Shown here in pieces: positions 27,476 to 36,738 of a stretch of DNA of 64,000 bases. The notes beneath the pieces were generated by a model. That model was not told the origin of the DNA and ran no database searches. It saw only the letters and a program-made list of their open reading frames with translations. Every line of letters begins with the position of its first letter. Position 1 is the stretch's first letter. Position numbers and translations under genes: made by a program. The stretch is from contig NZ_JACETV010000010.1 of the NCBI RefSeq assembly GCF_013912375.1, positions 161,095 through 225,094 of the forward strand, given 5' to 3'. Source of the DNA: Emticicia sp. BO119 (GTDB lineage Bacteria > Bacteroidota > Bacteroidia > Cytophagales > Spirosomataceae).

Positions 27476-28374
27476 TGCAAGCAGTTGGTTATTATATAGC
27501 ATTGCCCTTTTTATATTTTATTTCTATCTTACCTTTTCCATTACTTTATTTACTTTCTGACTTTTTATACATTATTATTTATTACCTGATAGGGTATAGA
27601 AAATCAGTAGTAAGAACTAATCTAAAGAATAGTTTCCCTGAAAAAAGTGAAGAAGAACTGATTAAGATAGAAAAAGCTTTTTTTAAGTATATAGTCGATT
27701 TTTTCTTAGAAATGTTGAAATGTCTGACAATCTCGAAAGAGGAATTACTCAAAAGGGTGAGTATTGAAAATCCTGAGGTTGTAGAAGAATTATTTAATAG
27801 CGGACAAAATGTCATTGTTTCAACAGGGCATTATGGAAACCATGAATGGATCAATCAGGTTTTACCGTTCATGTTACCTTTTCAAATTAAAACAGTGTAT
27901 CGTATTCAGCACAATACTTATTTTAACCAATTGTTTCTGGATTTCCGCTCAAGATATGGCGTTGAAATGATTTCGATGAATGAATCGTATCGAAAAATCA
28001 ATACAAAAGATTCTAAGCCTTTTTTATTACTTTTGGCAAATGATCAGTCAGCACCACCTGACAAGGCCTTCTGGACTACATTTCTTAATCAAGAAACTTC
28101 TTTTTTTGCCGGAACTGAGATATTTGCCCATCGTTATAATATACCAGTTGTATATGGCTGTATTAAACGCATCGGCAGAGGGAAGTATAGAGCGGTATTT
28201 GATATAATAAGTACCAGACCCAGAGAACTTCCGAAGGGGAAAATTCTGGAAGAACACGCAAAGAAATTAGAAAGAGATATTCGACAAGACCCAACACCTT
28301 GGATGTGGTCACATAAACGCTGGAAATACAAGAAAATCAATGGTGAATACATAGATGTAAATTATAAGGAATGA
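27475..28374 (+). CDS. lipid A biosynthesis-type acyltransferase (LpxL/HtrB family)
   Basis: A 299-residue inner-membrane acyltransferase that adds a secondary acyl chain to lipid A or a related lipid. It has an N-terminal membrane segment. The catalytic HX4E motif is in STGHYGNHEWINQV, NDQSAPPDKAFW is the conserved block of the family, and PTPWMWSHKRWK is the C-terminal signature. It overlaps the upstream gene by one base and the downstream GT9 gene by four (ATGA), and belongs with envelope biosynthesis. Confidence 0.9.
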   Translation: MQAVGYYIALPFLYFISILPFPLLYLLSDFLYIIIYYLIGYRKSVVRTNLKNSFPEKSEEELIKIEKAFFKYIVDFFLEMLKCLTISKEELLKRVSIENPEVVEELFNSGQNVIVSTGHYGNHEWINQVLPFMLPFQIKTVYRIQHNTYFNQLFLDFRSRYGVEMISMNESYRKINTKDSKPFLLLLANDQSAPPDKAFWTTFLNQETSFFAGTEIFAHRYNIPVVYGCIKRIGRGKYRAVFDIISTRPRELPKGKILEEHAKKLERDIRQDPTPWMWSHKRWKYKKINGEYIDVNYKE

Positions 28375-29324
28375 AAACAAAGTTTTTAATCTTACGTTTT
28401 TCGTCTATTGGGGATATTATTCTAACAACTCCTGTGGTTCGATGTCTTAAACTTCAATACCCTGACGCCGAAGTCCATTTTGCTACCAAAAAACAATTCA
28501 GGGTCCTGGTTGAAAATAATCCTTACATTGACAAGTTTTTTCTGTTAGATGGAACACTTAATTCTTTTATTAGGAATCTTCAGGCTGAAAATTATAATTA
28601 TGTGATTGATTTGCATAATAATCTGCGTACCTCCATTATTAAATATAGATTGGGTAAGCAATCCTTCCGTTATAATAAACTTAACTTTGAAAAATGGCTA
28701 TTAGTTAATCTCAAAATTAATCGATTGCCAGATATACACATTGTTGACAGAAATCTGGAGACTATCGAAAAACTACGCATAAGAAACGATAATCAAGGAT
28801 TAGATTATTTCATTCCATCGGACCAGGAAGTAAATCTTGTAGATATTTTAGAAGATAATCAAACGTTTGTAGCTTATGCAATCGGGGGGCAGCATTTTAC
28901 TAAAAAACTACCTACTGAAAGAATAATAGAACTTTGCAGTAAAATTAATGAAAAAATTATCCTTTTAGGAGGTAAAGAAGATGAATCAACAGGTGAAATA
29001 GTGCAACATACATTGGGTAACAGAATATATAATGCCTGTGGCAAATATAATCTGAATCAATCAGCATCCATCCTGAAACAAGCTCAGTATGTAATTAGCC
29101 ACGATACCGGTCTTATGCACATTGCCTCAGCACTAAAAAAAAGGATTGTTTCTATTTGGGGGAATACTGTACCCGAATTTGGGATGTATCCTTATCAGAC
29201 AGAATTCAGTATTATTGAAAATAAAAACCTTTCGTGTCGTCCTTGCTCAAAAATCGGATACGAAAAATGTCCAAAAGGTCATTTTAAATGTATGAATGAT
29301 CTGGTACTTAATGATATTAAATAG
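28371..29324 (+). CDS. glycosyltransferase family 9 (heptosyltransferase-like)
   Basis: A 317-residue GT-B glycosyltransferase resembling LPS heptosyltransferases. The start is KFLILRFSSIGDIILTTPVVR. YVIDLHNNLRTSI follows, and the C-terminal donor domain has SHDTGLMHIASAL and VSIWGNTVPEFGMYPY. A cysteine-rich tail (SCRPCSKIGYEKCPKGHFKC) is common in Bacteroidota members. It overlaps the lipid A acyltransferase gene by four bases, supporting a joint role in LPS core assembly. Confidence 0.9.
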   Translation: MKTKFLILRFSSIGDIILTTPVVRCLKLQYPDAEVHFATKKQFRVLVENNPYIDKFFLLDGTLNSFIRNLQAENYNYVIDLHNNLRTSIIKYRLGKQSFRYNKLNFEKWLLVNLKINRLPDIHIVDRNLETIEKLRIRNDNQGLDYFIPSDQEVNLVDILEDNQTFVAYAIGGQHFTKKLPTERIIELCSKINEKIILLGGKEDESTGEIVQHTLGNRIYNACGKYNLNQSASILKQAQYVISHDTGLMHIASALKKRIVSIWGNTVPEFGMYPYQTEFSIIENKNLSCRPCSKIGYEKCPKGHFKCMNDLVLNDIK

Positions 29325-29357
29325 AATCAGGTTAAAATTCTTATATATACCCAATGG

Positions 29358-29942
29358 TTAATTATAAGTAATTAATTGATGAATTTGAGCATATTGTAGG
29401 AGCATAATAGTTTTACCATCTTTTATTTTGCCAGTTTCTATCATTTGATTGGCTTTTGCGAAGTCAATTTCTAAAACTTCAATATCTTCTTCATCAATTA
29501 CACCACCACCATCGTTAACTTTTTGTTCTTTAGTATATTCTGCTACAAAAAAGTGTAGAATTTCTGTAACCGAACCCGGAGACATATAAGCCTCAAAGAC
29601 CTTTTGAACATGGCTGATTTTATATCCTGTTTCTTCCTCTGTTTCTCTCTTAATACAGTTTTCGGCATTATCTTTATCTAAAAGCCCTGCGCAGGCTTCA
29701 ATCAACATACCTGTTTCGTTTCCGTTAACATAGGTCGGCATTCTGAATTGATTCGTTAGTATTACAGTTTTGCTTGTGTTATTATAAAGTAGGATGGTGG
29801 CTCCATTACCTCTATCATATGCTTCTCTGCTTTGTTTTTGCCATTCTCCATTTTTCTTTTGCCATTCAAACGTAACTTTACGAAGCACATACCAATTGTC
29901 AGATAAAATTTCGATATTTAAATTTCTAACCTTAGTATTCAT
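29358..29942 (-). CDS. nudK: NUDIX hydrolase, GDP-mannose pyrophosphatase NudK type
   Basis: Hydrolyses GDP-mannose or related nucleotide sugars to sugar phosphate and NMP. From the ATG at 29942 it has 194 residues. An ATG at 30008 would extend it across the neighbouring gene's start and add an unrelated low-complexity segment. [15 protein letters not shown] and [19 protein letters not shown] are characteristic of NudK. The Nudix box is [22 protein letters not shown], where the first Glu expected after Gx5 is Asn. The REx2EE core is intact. It is divergent from the DeoR gene across a 10-bp tandem repeat. Confidence 0.85.
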   Translation of the reverse strand: MNTKVRNLNIEILSDNWYVLRKVTFEWQKKNGEWQKQSREAYDRGNGATILLYNNTSKTVILTNQFRMPTYVNGNETGMLIEACAGLLDKDNAENCIKRETEEETGYKISHVQKVFEAYMSPGSVTEILHFFVAEYTKEQKVNDGGGVIDEEDIEVLEIDFAKANQMIETGKIKDGKTIMLLQYAQIHQLITYN

Positions 29943-29980
29943 TTTGATTGTTTTTGAGTTATTTTGATTATTTTTGATCA
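29941..29980. promoter_or_regulatory. four-fold 10-bp tandem repeat between nudK and the DeoR gene
   Basis: Four consecutive 10-base units of the form wTTTTGAkTn (ATTTTGATTG, TTTTTGAGTT, ATTTTGATTA, TTTTTGATCA) repeat with exactly one helical turn. They cover the region just upstream of nudK and end 16 bases before the DeoR start. Direct-repeat operators on one DNA face are typical of DeoR-family repressors, so autoregulation is a reasonable inference. Confidence 0.5.
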
Positions 29981-29996
29981 AATTTATGAAATATTT

Positions 29997-30758
29997 ATGA
30001 ACTTCCAAGAACGTAAGCAGATAATTATAGAAAAAGTTGAGACAAATGGTAATGTTGATGTTAAAGAATTGGCAGCTTTGCTCAATACTTCTGAAATAAC
30101 TGTACGAAGAGATTTGGCAATTCTGGCTGAAAAGGGTTTAATTTTCAGAACTCATGGAGGAGCAATGAAACTCAGCCTAAGCTATGACACTATTGACTTT
30201 GTCAATAAATCCGCTGTGCGAGGCGAACAAAAAGATTATATCTGCCAGATAGCTGCCTCTTATATCAATGAAGGAGATGTAGTATTTTTAGATTGTGGAA
30301 GCACGGTTTATAGAATATGTCCATTTATTCGCAATATGAAAATTAAGGTAGTTACAAACTCTATTCCGATTGTAAATACTTTGCTCAATTCATCAGTCAG
30401 TTTGAATTTTGCTGGAGGAGAAATTGATCAAGAGCGTCAGGCAAGTCATGGCAATATTGCTATTGAGCATTTTGCAAGATATAGAGCCGATAAAGCTTTT
30501 TTGGGTGTTGATGGTATTTCGGTTAATAACGGGTTAAGTGCTTCAAGCGAAAAAGAAGCTGAAATTTCTACAATCCTTGCGAAATATGCCAAAGAAACTT
30601 TTCTTTTATGTGATTCGAGCAAATTTGAAAGAGACAGGTATCTGCCCTTTGCACCAATTGATATGGCTAATTACCTCATTACGGATAATGGCGCTGATGA
30701 AACACTTATCAGAAAGTATGAAAGCCTTGGTGTAATAGTAGTCAAATCAAAGGCTTAA
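29997..30758 (+). CDS. DeoR/GlpR-family transcriptional regulator
   Basis: A 253-residue sugar-phosphate-responsive repressor. The ATG at 29997 gives the standard family start ([18 protein letters not shown]), better than the one at 29964. The DeoR helix-turn-helix is [28 protein letters not shown]. The sensor domain shows [32 protein letters not shown] and LLCDSSKF. Its last codons lie inside a terminator hairpin. The divergent NudK gene is the obvious candidate target, together with itself. Confidence 0.9.
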   Translation: MNFQERKQIIIEKVETNGNVDVKELAALLNTSEITVRRDLAILAEKGLIFRTHGGAMKLSLSYDTIDFVNKSAVRGEQKDYICQIAASYINEGDVVFLDCGSTVYRICPFIRNMKIKVVTNSIPIVNTLLNSSVSLNFAGGEIDQERQASHGNIAIEHFARYRADKAFLGVDGISVNNGLSASSEKEAEISTILAKYAKETFLLCDSSKFERDRYLPFAPIDMANYLITDNGADETLIRKYESLGVIVVKSKA

Positions 30759-30775
30759 TACTTTAAGCCTTTGAT
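30746..30775. terminator. terminator overlapping the end of the DeoR gene
   Basis: ATCAAAGGCTTAA pairs perfectly with TTAAGCCTTTGAT around a 4-base loop. The stem contains the DeoR stop codon. It can act for both converging genes. Confidence 0.75.
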
Positions 30776-30808
30776 AAATCTTAAATTTGATTGTTTTGCA
30801 TCAAAAAA

Positions 30809-31963
30809 TCACAAATACCTTAGCCATTTATTATCGCGGTGAGCAGCTTTATAATTGCTGTACCATTTGCATAAAGGATACAGGCTTACAACAACAAGTA
30901 ACCAAACTAAATAAACTCCAATTAATTCTAAACCGGAAGGCTGCAGAGGGCGTCCAAACTGAAATGGTCCAAAAACAAAATCCTCGGTACGGAATCCTTG
31001 AATATAAAGCATAATAAACATAATTGTGTGAATTATGTACCAATGAATGATATAATAAAAAAGAGGTACTTTTCCATAAACAGATATTATATCAATAAAT
31101 TTATTTTTCATTCCATCACTAATTGATAGAATAATGAAACTAATCCCCAAAGTAGCCAGTGTATATAAAAGTGAAGGGGGATATTTGTTTAAATTCATAA
31201 AAGATAGAAATGTATAAACTGCATCTTTTTGAGGTGTCCAAGGTAATGGGTCCCCGTAGAAATTAAAGAAGCGCAAAACGACGAATAATATTAAAGAACC
31301 TATCCCTATTTTTAACAGGGCAACTTTTCTCTGTTTCTGGGGCTTATCAAAAACTATTCCTCCAAAACCATATCCGGCAAGCATAATTCCTAACCAGGGA
31401 ATAGGAGGGTAGCCAATTGCGAAAGTCGTATTTGGTGTAATCTGAAAAAGTGAAAAACTGAATAATGGAGAAAGAAGTGAAAACGGAGTATTATTAATTG
31501 GAAGTAAACCAATTATATTATGGCAAAAAATTATAATTAATCCAATGGTCAGAATAGTTTTAGTAGATAATCTCATTAAAAAAGAAAGAATAACTAATCC
31601 CAGACCGATAGCTGCAATTACCTGAAAGAAGAACATTCGGAATCTGAAATCAAACCACAGTGCAAAACCAATCACGGTAAATTCTAAGAAAATTAGCCAT
31701 AGACCGCGGCCTAAAAGAAATCTTTGACTTTCTTTCAAACCTGCATTCTGATTTTTGTAAGATAAATAAGCTGATGTGCCTGATAAAAATACAAATGTTG
31801 GCGCACACAAATGTGTAACCCATCTTGTAAAAAATAACAATGGAGTTGTAACTGCTAAATTAGTAGGATTTATGCCAATGTGTAGTAAATCTCGGCAGTG
31901 GTCAAGTGCCATAATAACCATCACTAATCCACGAGTAAAATCAATGGAATTAATTCGTTTCAT
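30809..31963 (-). CDS. DUF1624 / heparan-alpha-glucosaminide acetyltransferase-like membrane protein
   Basis: A 384-residue polytopic inner-membrane protein with around 10 predicted helices. The N-terminus RINSIDFTRGLVMVIMALDH is the DUF1624 signature. This catalytic domain is shared with lysosomal heparan-glucosaminide N-acetyltransferase, and the histidine in MALDHCR is the likely acetyl carrier. FLSGTSAYLSY and PLFYYIIHWYIIH also match. It may acetylate a periplasmic sugar, but the substrate is unknown. Single gene, converging on the DeoR gene. Confidence 0.82.
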   Translation of the reverse strand: MKRINSIDFTRGLVMVIMALDHCRDLLHIGINPTNLAVTTPLLFFTRWVTHLCAPTFVFLSGTSAYLSYKNQNAGLKESQRFLLGRGLWLIFLEFTVIGFALWFDFRFRMFFFQVIAAIGLGLVILSFLMRLSTKTILTIGLIIIFCHNIIGLLPINNTPFSLLSPLFSFSLFQITPNTTFAIGYPPIPWLGIMLAGYGFGGIVFDKPQKQRKVALLKIGIGSLILFVVLRFFNFYGDPLPWTPQKDAVYTFLSFMNLNKYPPSLLYTLATLGISFIILSISDGMKNKFIDIISVYGKVPLFYYIIHWYIIHTIMFIMLYIQGFRTEDFVFGPFQFGRPLQPSGLELIGVYLVWLLVVVSLYPLCKWYSNYKAAHRDNKWLRYL

Positions 31964-32198
31964 ATAGTAGTAAGATTAGAGTAACAGGTATTTTCAGAAA
32001 TTATTCAACAAATGACAATGTCTGAATTATTTTTTTGAGAACAAAATCAAAACAGAGTCAGATTACCTCAAAAGAGAAAATTTCTATTTCAATAAAAAAG
32101 AGGAATTTTGAGTTGACTTCTCTGTCCCCGAAATGTAGATACTTAAATCAATGCTACAATTAAAAACTGACATTTAGTTTCAATAAAAGTAACTGCTA

Positions 32199-34223
32199 TT
32201 ATTTGACTACTGGAAACGCCACAATTCTTAGTTTACTGCAACCATAAGGAATTAAAGTAATAGTTTCTGCATCTTCATTTACCTCTCCTAAATATACACC
32301 ATCGCGTGCTGTAACAGGTTGCCTTGCTACCCCTTCAACAATTTTCCAGCTTGGAATTTTCTTGCCCACTGTCTTTATTTCAATTGGTGCATTCTCACTA
32401 TTCCATACAAAAGCGTCTGTTTTTGGCTTTATGGTTACAGTTACATTTTCAGGAGTTTTTTGAATAACAGAAAGGGGCAAACCATAATTCCAATCACTTT
32501 TAGGTTGAATGTCGTAATAAATGCCTTCTTCTTTAATTTCTTTTTTTGTCCATTCTTCTTTTATTTTTAACGCATACACTAAAGGACCTCTTTCAATTGC
32601 ACGAGAGTTTTTAGCCCAATTGGTAGTAATTACTTCCATAGGTAATTGTAAAGTTAATTTATCTCCGTTTGTCCAGAATCTTTTGATCTTAATAATTTTC
32701 CCACCTTTCTCAGTCTGAAACTTTTTTCCGTTTAGCCATACTATAGCTTCTTTACACCAAGCCGGGATACGGACTTCTAATGGAAAATCAATAGATTTTG
32801 GTGTGGTTATGGTAAAGTTAATCTGATCTTCAAATGGATAATTCGTTTCTTCGTCAATAGTTACCACAGTTCCACTACCTACCTTTGCTGTGATAGTACT
32901 TGGTGCAAATAATAACGCTGCCAAGCCTTTATCAGGCGTGGCGTACCAAAGATGAGAAGTAAATTTTGTCCAACCTTGATGCATATTTGCAGTACAGCAA
33001 GTATAACCTGCATAAGGTCCGAAAACATTGCACATTCCTCTCCAGAATGGCAGAGAAAAATCAAATATCCCTCGGCTTACCTGCACCTGATTAGCTATCT
33101 GAAAATATTGCCTTGAATTATAATCGTCTGTGGTTTGTGTGGGCAAAGCATTGTATGTCATTCTTTCAATGGCTTCCATATAAGTTTGGTCTCCGCTAAT
33201 GCCAATCATTTGTTCTAAGGAAAACATGGTTTCTACTATCGAACAAAGTTCAATTCCCTGCGTAGGATCGTTACCATGTAAATCTTCATCACCAGAATAC
33301 ATTCCATGAGGTAAACCATGCAATGTCATTAAATCGGTCCAGCCAGTTTTCAGGCTTTTTAATAATTCCGGATTTTTTTTGGCCTGGAAATAAATTGCAG
33401 GAAGTTTGATACCCATTCCGACGTTAACTGCATGTCTTTCCATCCACTTTTCGTTTGTCTGATTCGCTGCAGCTTGCATAACCCAGTTCCGGTTTCCTAA
33501 AAGTTGTGTCCACGGAGTGGTTTGTTGATAAATAATATCTCCTAATTCCAGCAAAAACTTATCTTCAGTAATATTATACAGCCAATAAACTGACATCAGA
33601 TTATCACCGCCACGTGCTTGTGCCCACTCGGTCCATTTTACTAATGGGCAGGTTTTTAGATTCTGGTACTGATATTTGAAATAATTAGTAAGACATTTAA
33701 TTACTCTTTTGTCATTAGTAGCAGTATAGTACTGCTGTAAAACCTTAATCATTACCATTTTAGGCCACCAATCCTCTCCTTGCTGGCAGTTCGTAAGTGT
33801 TTTACCGCTCCTTTCCTCCTTGGTAATTCCACCTATATAACCATTAGGTCTTTGATTTTCAATTACCCAGTTAACGTATTTTTGTACTTTAATTTTAAGT
33901 TCCTTATCATCTAATAAATAGGCCAGTGGTAAAGCGCCATCGAGCCAATATGGTGTTTCTTCCCAGGCATCTCCCTCTCCACCTAACCATCCGTTGTCGT
34001 TCATGATTTTTGGATAGTACTCGTCCAAATGACCTGTAGTACCATTCCGCATAATCGTTAATTGATTATGGAGCCAGCCTTTAGGCTTAATTGTTCCCAA
34101 AGGCAGTTCTATATATTTAAGTGGGGCAAGCGGTGCTTTATTAGAAATATAGAAAGAACTCTGCGCTTGAATGAGATTAGAAATTAATGAAACTGATAGA
34201 AAAAAAAGAATTCTATATATCAT
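32199..34223 (-). CDS. glycoside hydrolase family 127-type (beta-L-arabinofuranosidase, DUF1680)
   Basis: A secreted (signal peptide to about residue 20, LIQAQ) 674-residue glycosidase. The alpha/alpha-barrel is recognisable from GWLGGEGDAWEETPYWLDGA and EDWWPKMVMIKVLQQYY. YTCCTANMHQGWTKF (around residue 407) carries the cysteine pair of the zinc-bound active site, where one Cys is the nucleophile in characterised GH127 enzymes. A C-terminal beta-sandwich follows. Arabinofuranosidase activity is known for GH127/GH146 members, but DUF1680 is diverse. The arabinokinase-like gene 5 kb away supports an arabinose theme. Confidence 0.85.
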   Translation of the reverse strand: MIYRILFFLSVSLISNLIQAQSSFYISNKAPLAPLKYIELPLGTIKPKGWLHNQLTIMRNGTTGHLDEYYPKIMNDNGWLGGEGDAWEETPYWLDGALPLAYLLDDKELKIKVQKYVNWVIENQRPNGYIGGITKEERSGKTLTNCQQGEDWWPKMVMIKVLQQYYTATNDKRVIKCLTNYFKYQYQNLKTCPLVKWTEWAQARGGDNLMSVYWLYNITEDKFLLELGDIIYQQTTPWTQLLGNRNWVMQAAANQTNEKWMERHAVNVGMGIKLPAIYFQAKKNPELLKSLKTGWTDLMTLHGLPHGMYSGDEDLHGNDPTQGIELCSIVETMFSLEQMIGISGDQTYMEAIERMTYNALPTQTTDDYNSRQYFQIANQVQVSRGIFDFSLPFWRGMCNVFGPYAGYTCCTANMHQGWTKFTSHLWYATPDKGLAALLFAPSTITAKVGSGTVVTIDEETNYPFEDQINFTITTPKSIDFPLEVRIPAWCKEAIVWLNGKKFQTEKGGKIIKIKRFWTNGDKLTLQLPMEVITTNWAKNSRAIERGPLVYALKIKEEWTKKEIKEEGIYYDIQPKSDWNYGLPLSVIQKTPENVTVTIKPKTDAFVWNSENAPIEIKTVGKKIPSWKIVEGVARQPVTARDGVYLGEVNEDAETITLIPYGCSKLRIVAFPVVK

Positions 34224-34288
34224 GGTTGAGAGGTTAAATATAACAGATAATCAATTTAAATAGGTTTTTATTCAAGCGGTAAGAAAAA

Positions 34289-34325
34289 TACCGTACTCAG
34301 GACTTTAAAAGCCTTGAGTACGGTA
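34289..34325 (-). terminator. terminator of the phosphodiesterase gene
   Basis: TACCGTACTCA pairs with TGAGTACGGTA, continued by GG/CC past a bulged base, around a loop of about 10 bases. On the minus strand it is followed by a T-rich run (TATTTTTC). Confidence 0.8.
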
Positions 34326-34349
34326 AAAATAGAAGATTTTTATCAATTC

Positions 34350-35903
34350 CTATTTACTTACTCTTACTACTTTTGAAAAATCCAGATATCTGTATTTCCC
34401 TAATAGACTTTGCTGCAAAGTCAGTTCATACGAACCTCCGGCATAATCTGATTTTGTTGTGATTTTTTCAACTTTCAATTCCGGTAATTCAGGAGTGTTT
34501 TTCTCATTCAATAATTCAAAAAAAATACGACCATTCATAGAAGCAGGAATCGGCAAATTATGTAAATGCAAAATTGTAGGAACAAGATCAATATTTGAAG
34601 TAGGTAGATTACTTTCATATGCCTTTTTAAAACTTGGTCCTGACGCAATTAAGGCAATATGGACTTCATAAGGACTTAAACTTCCATGACCTGCTACGCC
34701 CTTAGCAAAGCTGGTTCCGATGTAACCTTTATCATTCTCATTATCGTTCCAGTTGTAGTCAACAAGAATATCTGAAGCCCTATCAGCATGATTCCAATGA
34801 ATTACCTCAAAAGAAAGTGTGCCATCAACAGACCCTTTACTATCTCCTGTATTCAAAGCCCTTGTATAAATGCCACCTACCCATTCCTGGGCCTGTAATT
34901 TACTTACTATTTGTTGTATTTTGGTTTTATCATGGTTTTGAACATAGATTGCTCCCTCTGAGACTACTACATCTTCACTTTCTTTATTTTGCTTTAACCC
35001 TTCTTTAATAAGAAAATCTGCCACGTTTGTTTTCCCGATAAAAGTAGCAAATCCATGATCAGCAGAAATAATAATATTGAAATTATTTGTTAAACCTTTC
35101 TGTTCAATATCTCTCAATATGCGTCCAAACTGTTCATCAACAATCCTGATTGATTCCATGGCAAATTCAGAACCAATGCCATATGTATGTGCCGCTCCAT
35201 CCGGGTCAGAAAACCAGACTGAACTTACCAATGGCCCATCCATTGTAATTCCATATTTCAATATAGCATCTGTAATCCATTTATGTTGCAGCATATTAGG
35301 TTTAGGCTTGACACTTTCCGGAACGGGGCCAATTTCTTTCAAAACTTTCTCTTTTAATGATTCCGGCAATATCATACTCGTATTAATTACAGCACCCAAA
35401 CCTACTTTGTGATTTTGCAATAACGCAGACCCAGTAGAACCGGAGCTGAATACTATCATTTTTTTTCCTGCTTTAGCCAGTATTTCCCCTAAAGAAATGG
35501 CGGTCAAAAGGTTGCCATTTTCTGATTCATTGACCTTATTCAGATTTTCTGCTTCTCCGGTATTAAGTCCTTGTTTTTGATCAACTTTTGGAAAATATAC
35601 TGTATTGCCCATTAGTCCATGAGTTTTGGGGTAACTACCAGTTGAATAAGAAGAGGAATTAACCCGTGTTACTGTTGGAAATACACTATGATGATTTTTG
35701 CCATAAGCTCCCTTTTTACTGAAGGCATATAGGTTTGGCATATTCTCAGGTGTAATATAGTCGGGTCTTAACCCATCAAAAAATACGACAAGTGTTCTTA
35801 ATTCTTTAAGATTTTGTGCTTCTGCATTTTGAATAGTAAGTAAAAGGCATAGGAAGAAAATGATCTTTTTCAGGAAGATTTTTATAGTAGTTTCGTTTCG
35901 CAT
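34350..35903 (-). CDS. secreted alkaline phosphatase-superfamily phosphodiesterase (ENPP-like)
   Basis: 517 residues with a signal peptide ending near NAEAQN. The domain is type I phosphodiesterase/nucleotide pyrophosphatase: VVFFDGLRPDYI binds metal, FPTVTRVNSSSYSTGSYP carries the nucleophile threonine, WFSDPDGAAHTYG and ISADHGFATF bind metals, and GHGSLSPYEVHI supplies the last histidine. Such enzymes cleave nucleotides or phosphodiester lipids in the periplasm. Monocistronic, with its own terminator. A periplasmic phosphate-scavenging role together with the nearby GDPD lipoprotein is an inference. Confidence 0.88.
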   Translation of the reverse strand: MRNETTIKIFLKKIIFFLCLLLTIQNAEAQNLKELRTLVVFFDGLRPDYITPENMPNLYAFSKKGAYGKNHHSVFPTVTRVNSSSYSTGSYPKTHGLMGNTVYFPKVDQKQGLNTGEAENLNKVNESENGNLLTAISLGEILAKAGKKMIVFSSGSTGSALLQNHKVGLGAVINTSMILPESLKEKVLKEIGPVPESVKPKPNMLQHKWITDAILKYGITMDGPLVSSVWFSDPDGAAHTYGIGSEFAMESIRIVDEQFGRILRDIEQKGLTNNFNIIISADHGFATFIGKTNVADFLIKEGLKQNKESEDVVVSEGAIYVQNHDKTKIQQIVSKLQAQEWVGGIYTRALNTGDSKGSVDGTLSFEVIHWNHADRASDILVDYNWNDNENDKGYIGTSFAKGVAGHGSLSPYEVHIALIASGPSFKKAYESNLPTSNIDLVPTILHLHNLPIPASMNGRIFFELLNEKNTPELPELKVEKITTKSDYAGGSYELTLQQSLLGKYRYLDFSKVVRVSK

Positions 35904-35997
35904 ATATATTTAAATAACAAGACGGGATAGTAAAAAAAATTGTTAAGCTTACTACGGTACGATAACCTGTATCAATATGACTATTATAAAAGATGAA

Positions 35998-36630
35998 TTA
36001 TCTGTTAATTTCATCAAAATCTCCAAGGCCTTCTCTGATTACTTCAAAGTCATCATCAATCGCTAATACGACAGTTGATGGCACAATTCCGCACCATCCA
36101 CCATCAATAATAATATCTGCTTTGTCTTTATTTTGGTCGTATATTACTTCTATTTCATTCGGATACTCAATAATATCGTCAATATCATCTTTCAAAGAGG
36201 TAGTAATAATCGGATTACCTAATCTTTCGATAAGTCGCTGAGGGATTTCATGGTCAGGTACTCTGACACCAATTGTTTTGCGATTGGTTTGCATGATTTT
36301 AGGTAGATCGGCAGTAGCAGGAAGAATGAAAGTGAAAGGCCCTGGTAAGGCTCTTTTTAATAATCGAAATGCCGAATTTGATACTTTAGCATAAGTTGAA
36401 ATATTACTTAAATCATGGCAGACAATAGAAAAGTTATTGTGCTGAGGTTTAATACCTTTAATTTTGCATAGCCTTTCAACGCCTTTTGTACTGAATATGT
36501 CACATCCCATCGCATAAACAGTATCTGTAGGATAAATTATAATCCCACCACTTTTCAGACATTCGACAACCTTCCTGATCTTACGATCATCAGGATTGGC
36601 CGGAAATATTTCTATAATTTCAGCAGACAT
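35998..36630 (-). CDS. L-threonylcarbamoyladenylate synthase (Sua5/YrdC/YciO family)
   Basis: Makes threonylcarbamoyl-AMP from Thr, bicarbonate and ATP, the first step of t6A tRNA modification. The YrdC fold is clear from GGIIIYPTDTVYAMGCDIF, KGIKPQHNNFSIVCHD, GPFTFILPA, VRVPDH and GWCGIVPSTVVLA. At 210 residues it lacks the extra C-terminal Sua5 domain. It is closest to the YciO branch in length, so TsaC function is likely but not certain. Its product is the substrate system for the MtaB encoded early in the window. Confidence 0.85.
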   Translation of the reverse strand: MSAEIIEIFPANPDDRKIRKVVECLKSGGIIIYPTDTVYAMGCDIFSTKGVERLCKIKGIKPQHNNFSIVCHDLSNISTYAKVSNSAFRLLKRALPGPFTFILPATADLPKIMQTNRKTIGVRVPDHEIPQRLIERLGNPIITTSLKDDIDDIIEYPNEIEVIYDQNKDKADIIIDGGWCGIVPSTVVLAIDDDFEVIREGLGDFDEINR

Positions 36631-36680
36631 TTTATTTATTATTCTGTAGGCAATTTAACTTACCATTCCAATAAAACAAA

Positions 36681-36712
36681 AAGGTTCAGTGTAAAGTTTA
36701 CACCTGAACCTT
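36681..36712 (-). terminator. terminator of the amidohydrolase gene
   Basis: AAGGTTCAG pairs with CTGAACCTT, and TGT/ACA continues inside with a bulge. On the minus strand a TTTTTGTTTT run follows. Confidence 0.7.
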
Positions 36713-36738
36713 CTCATTTTTTAATTGGGTAGTTTCAA

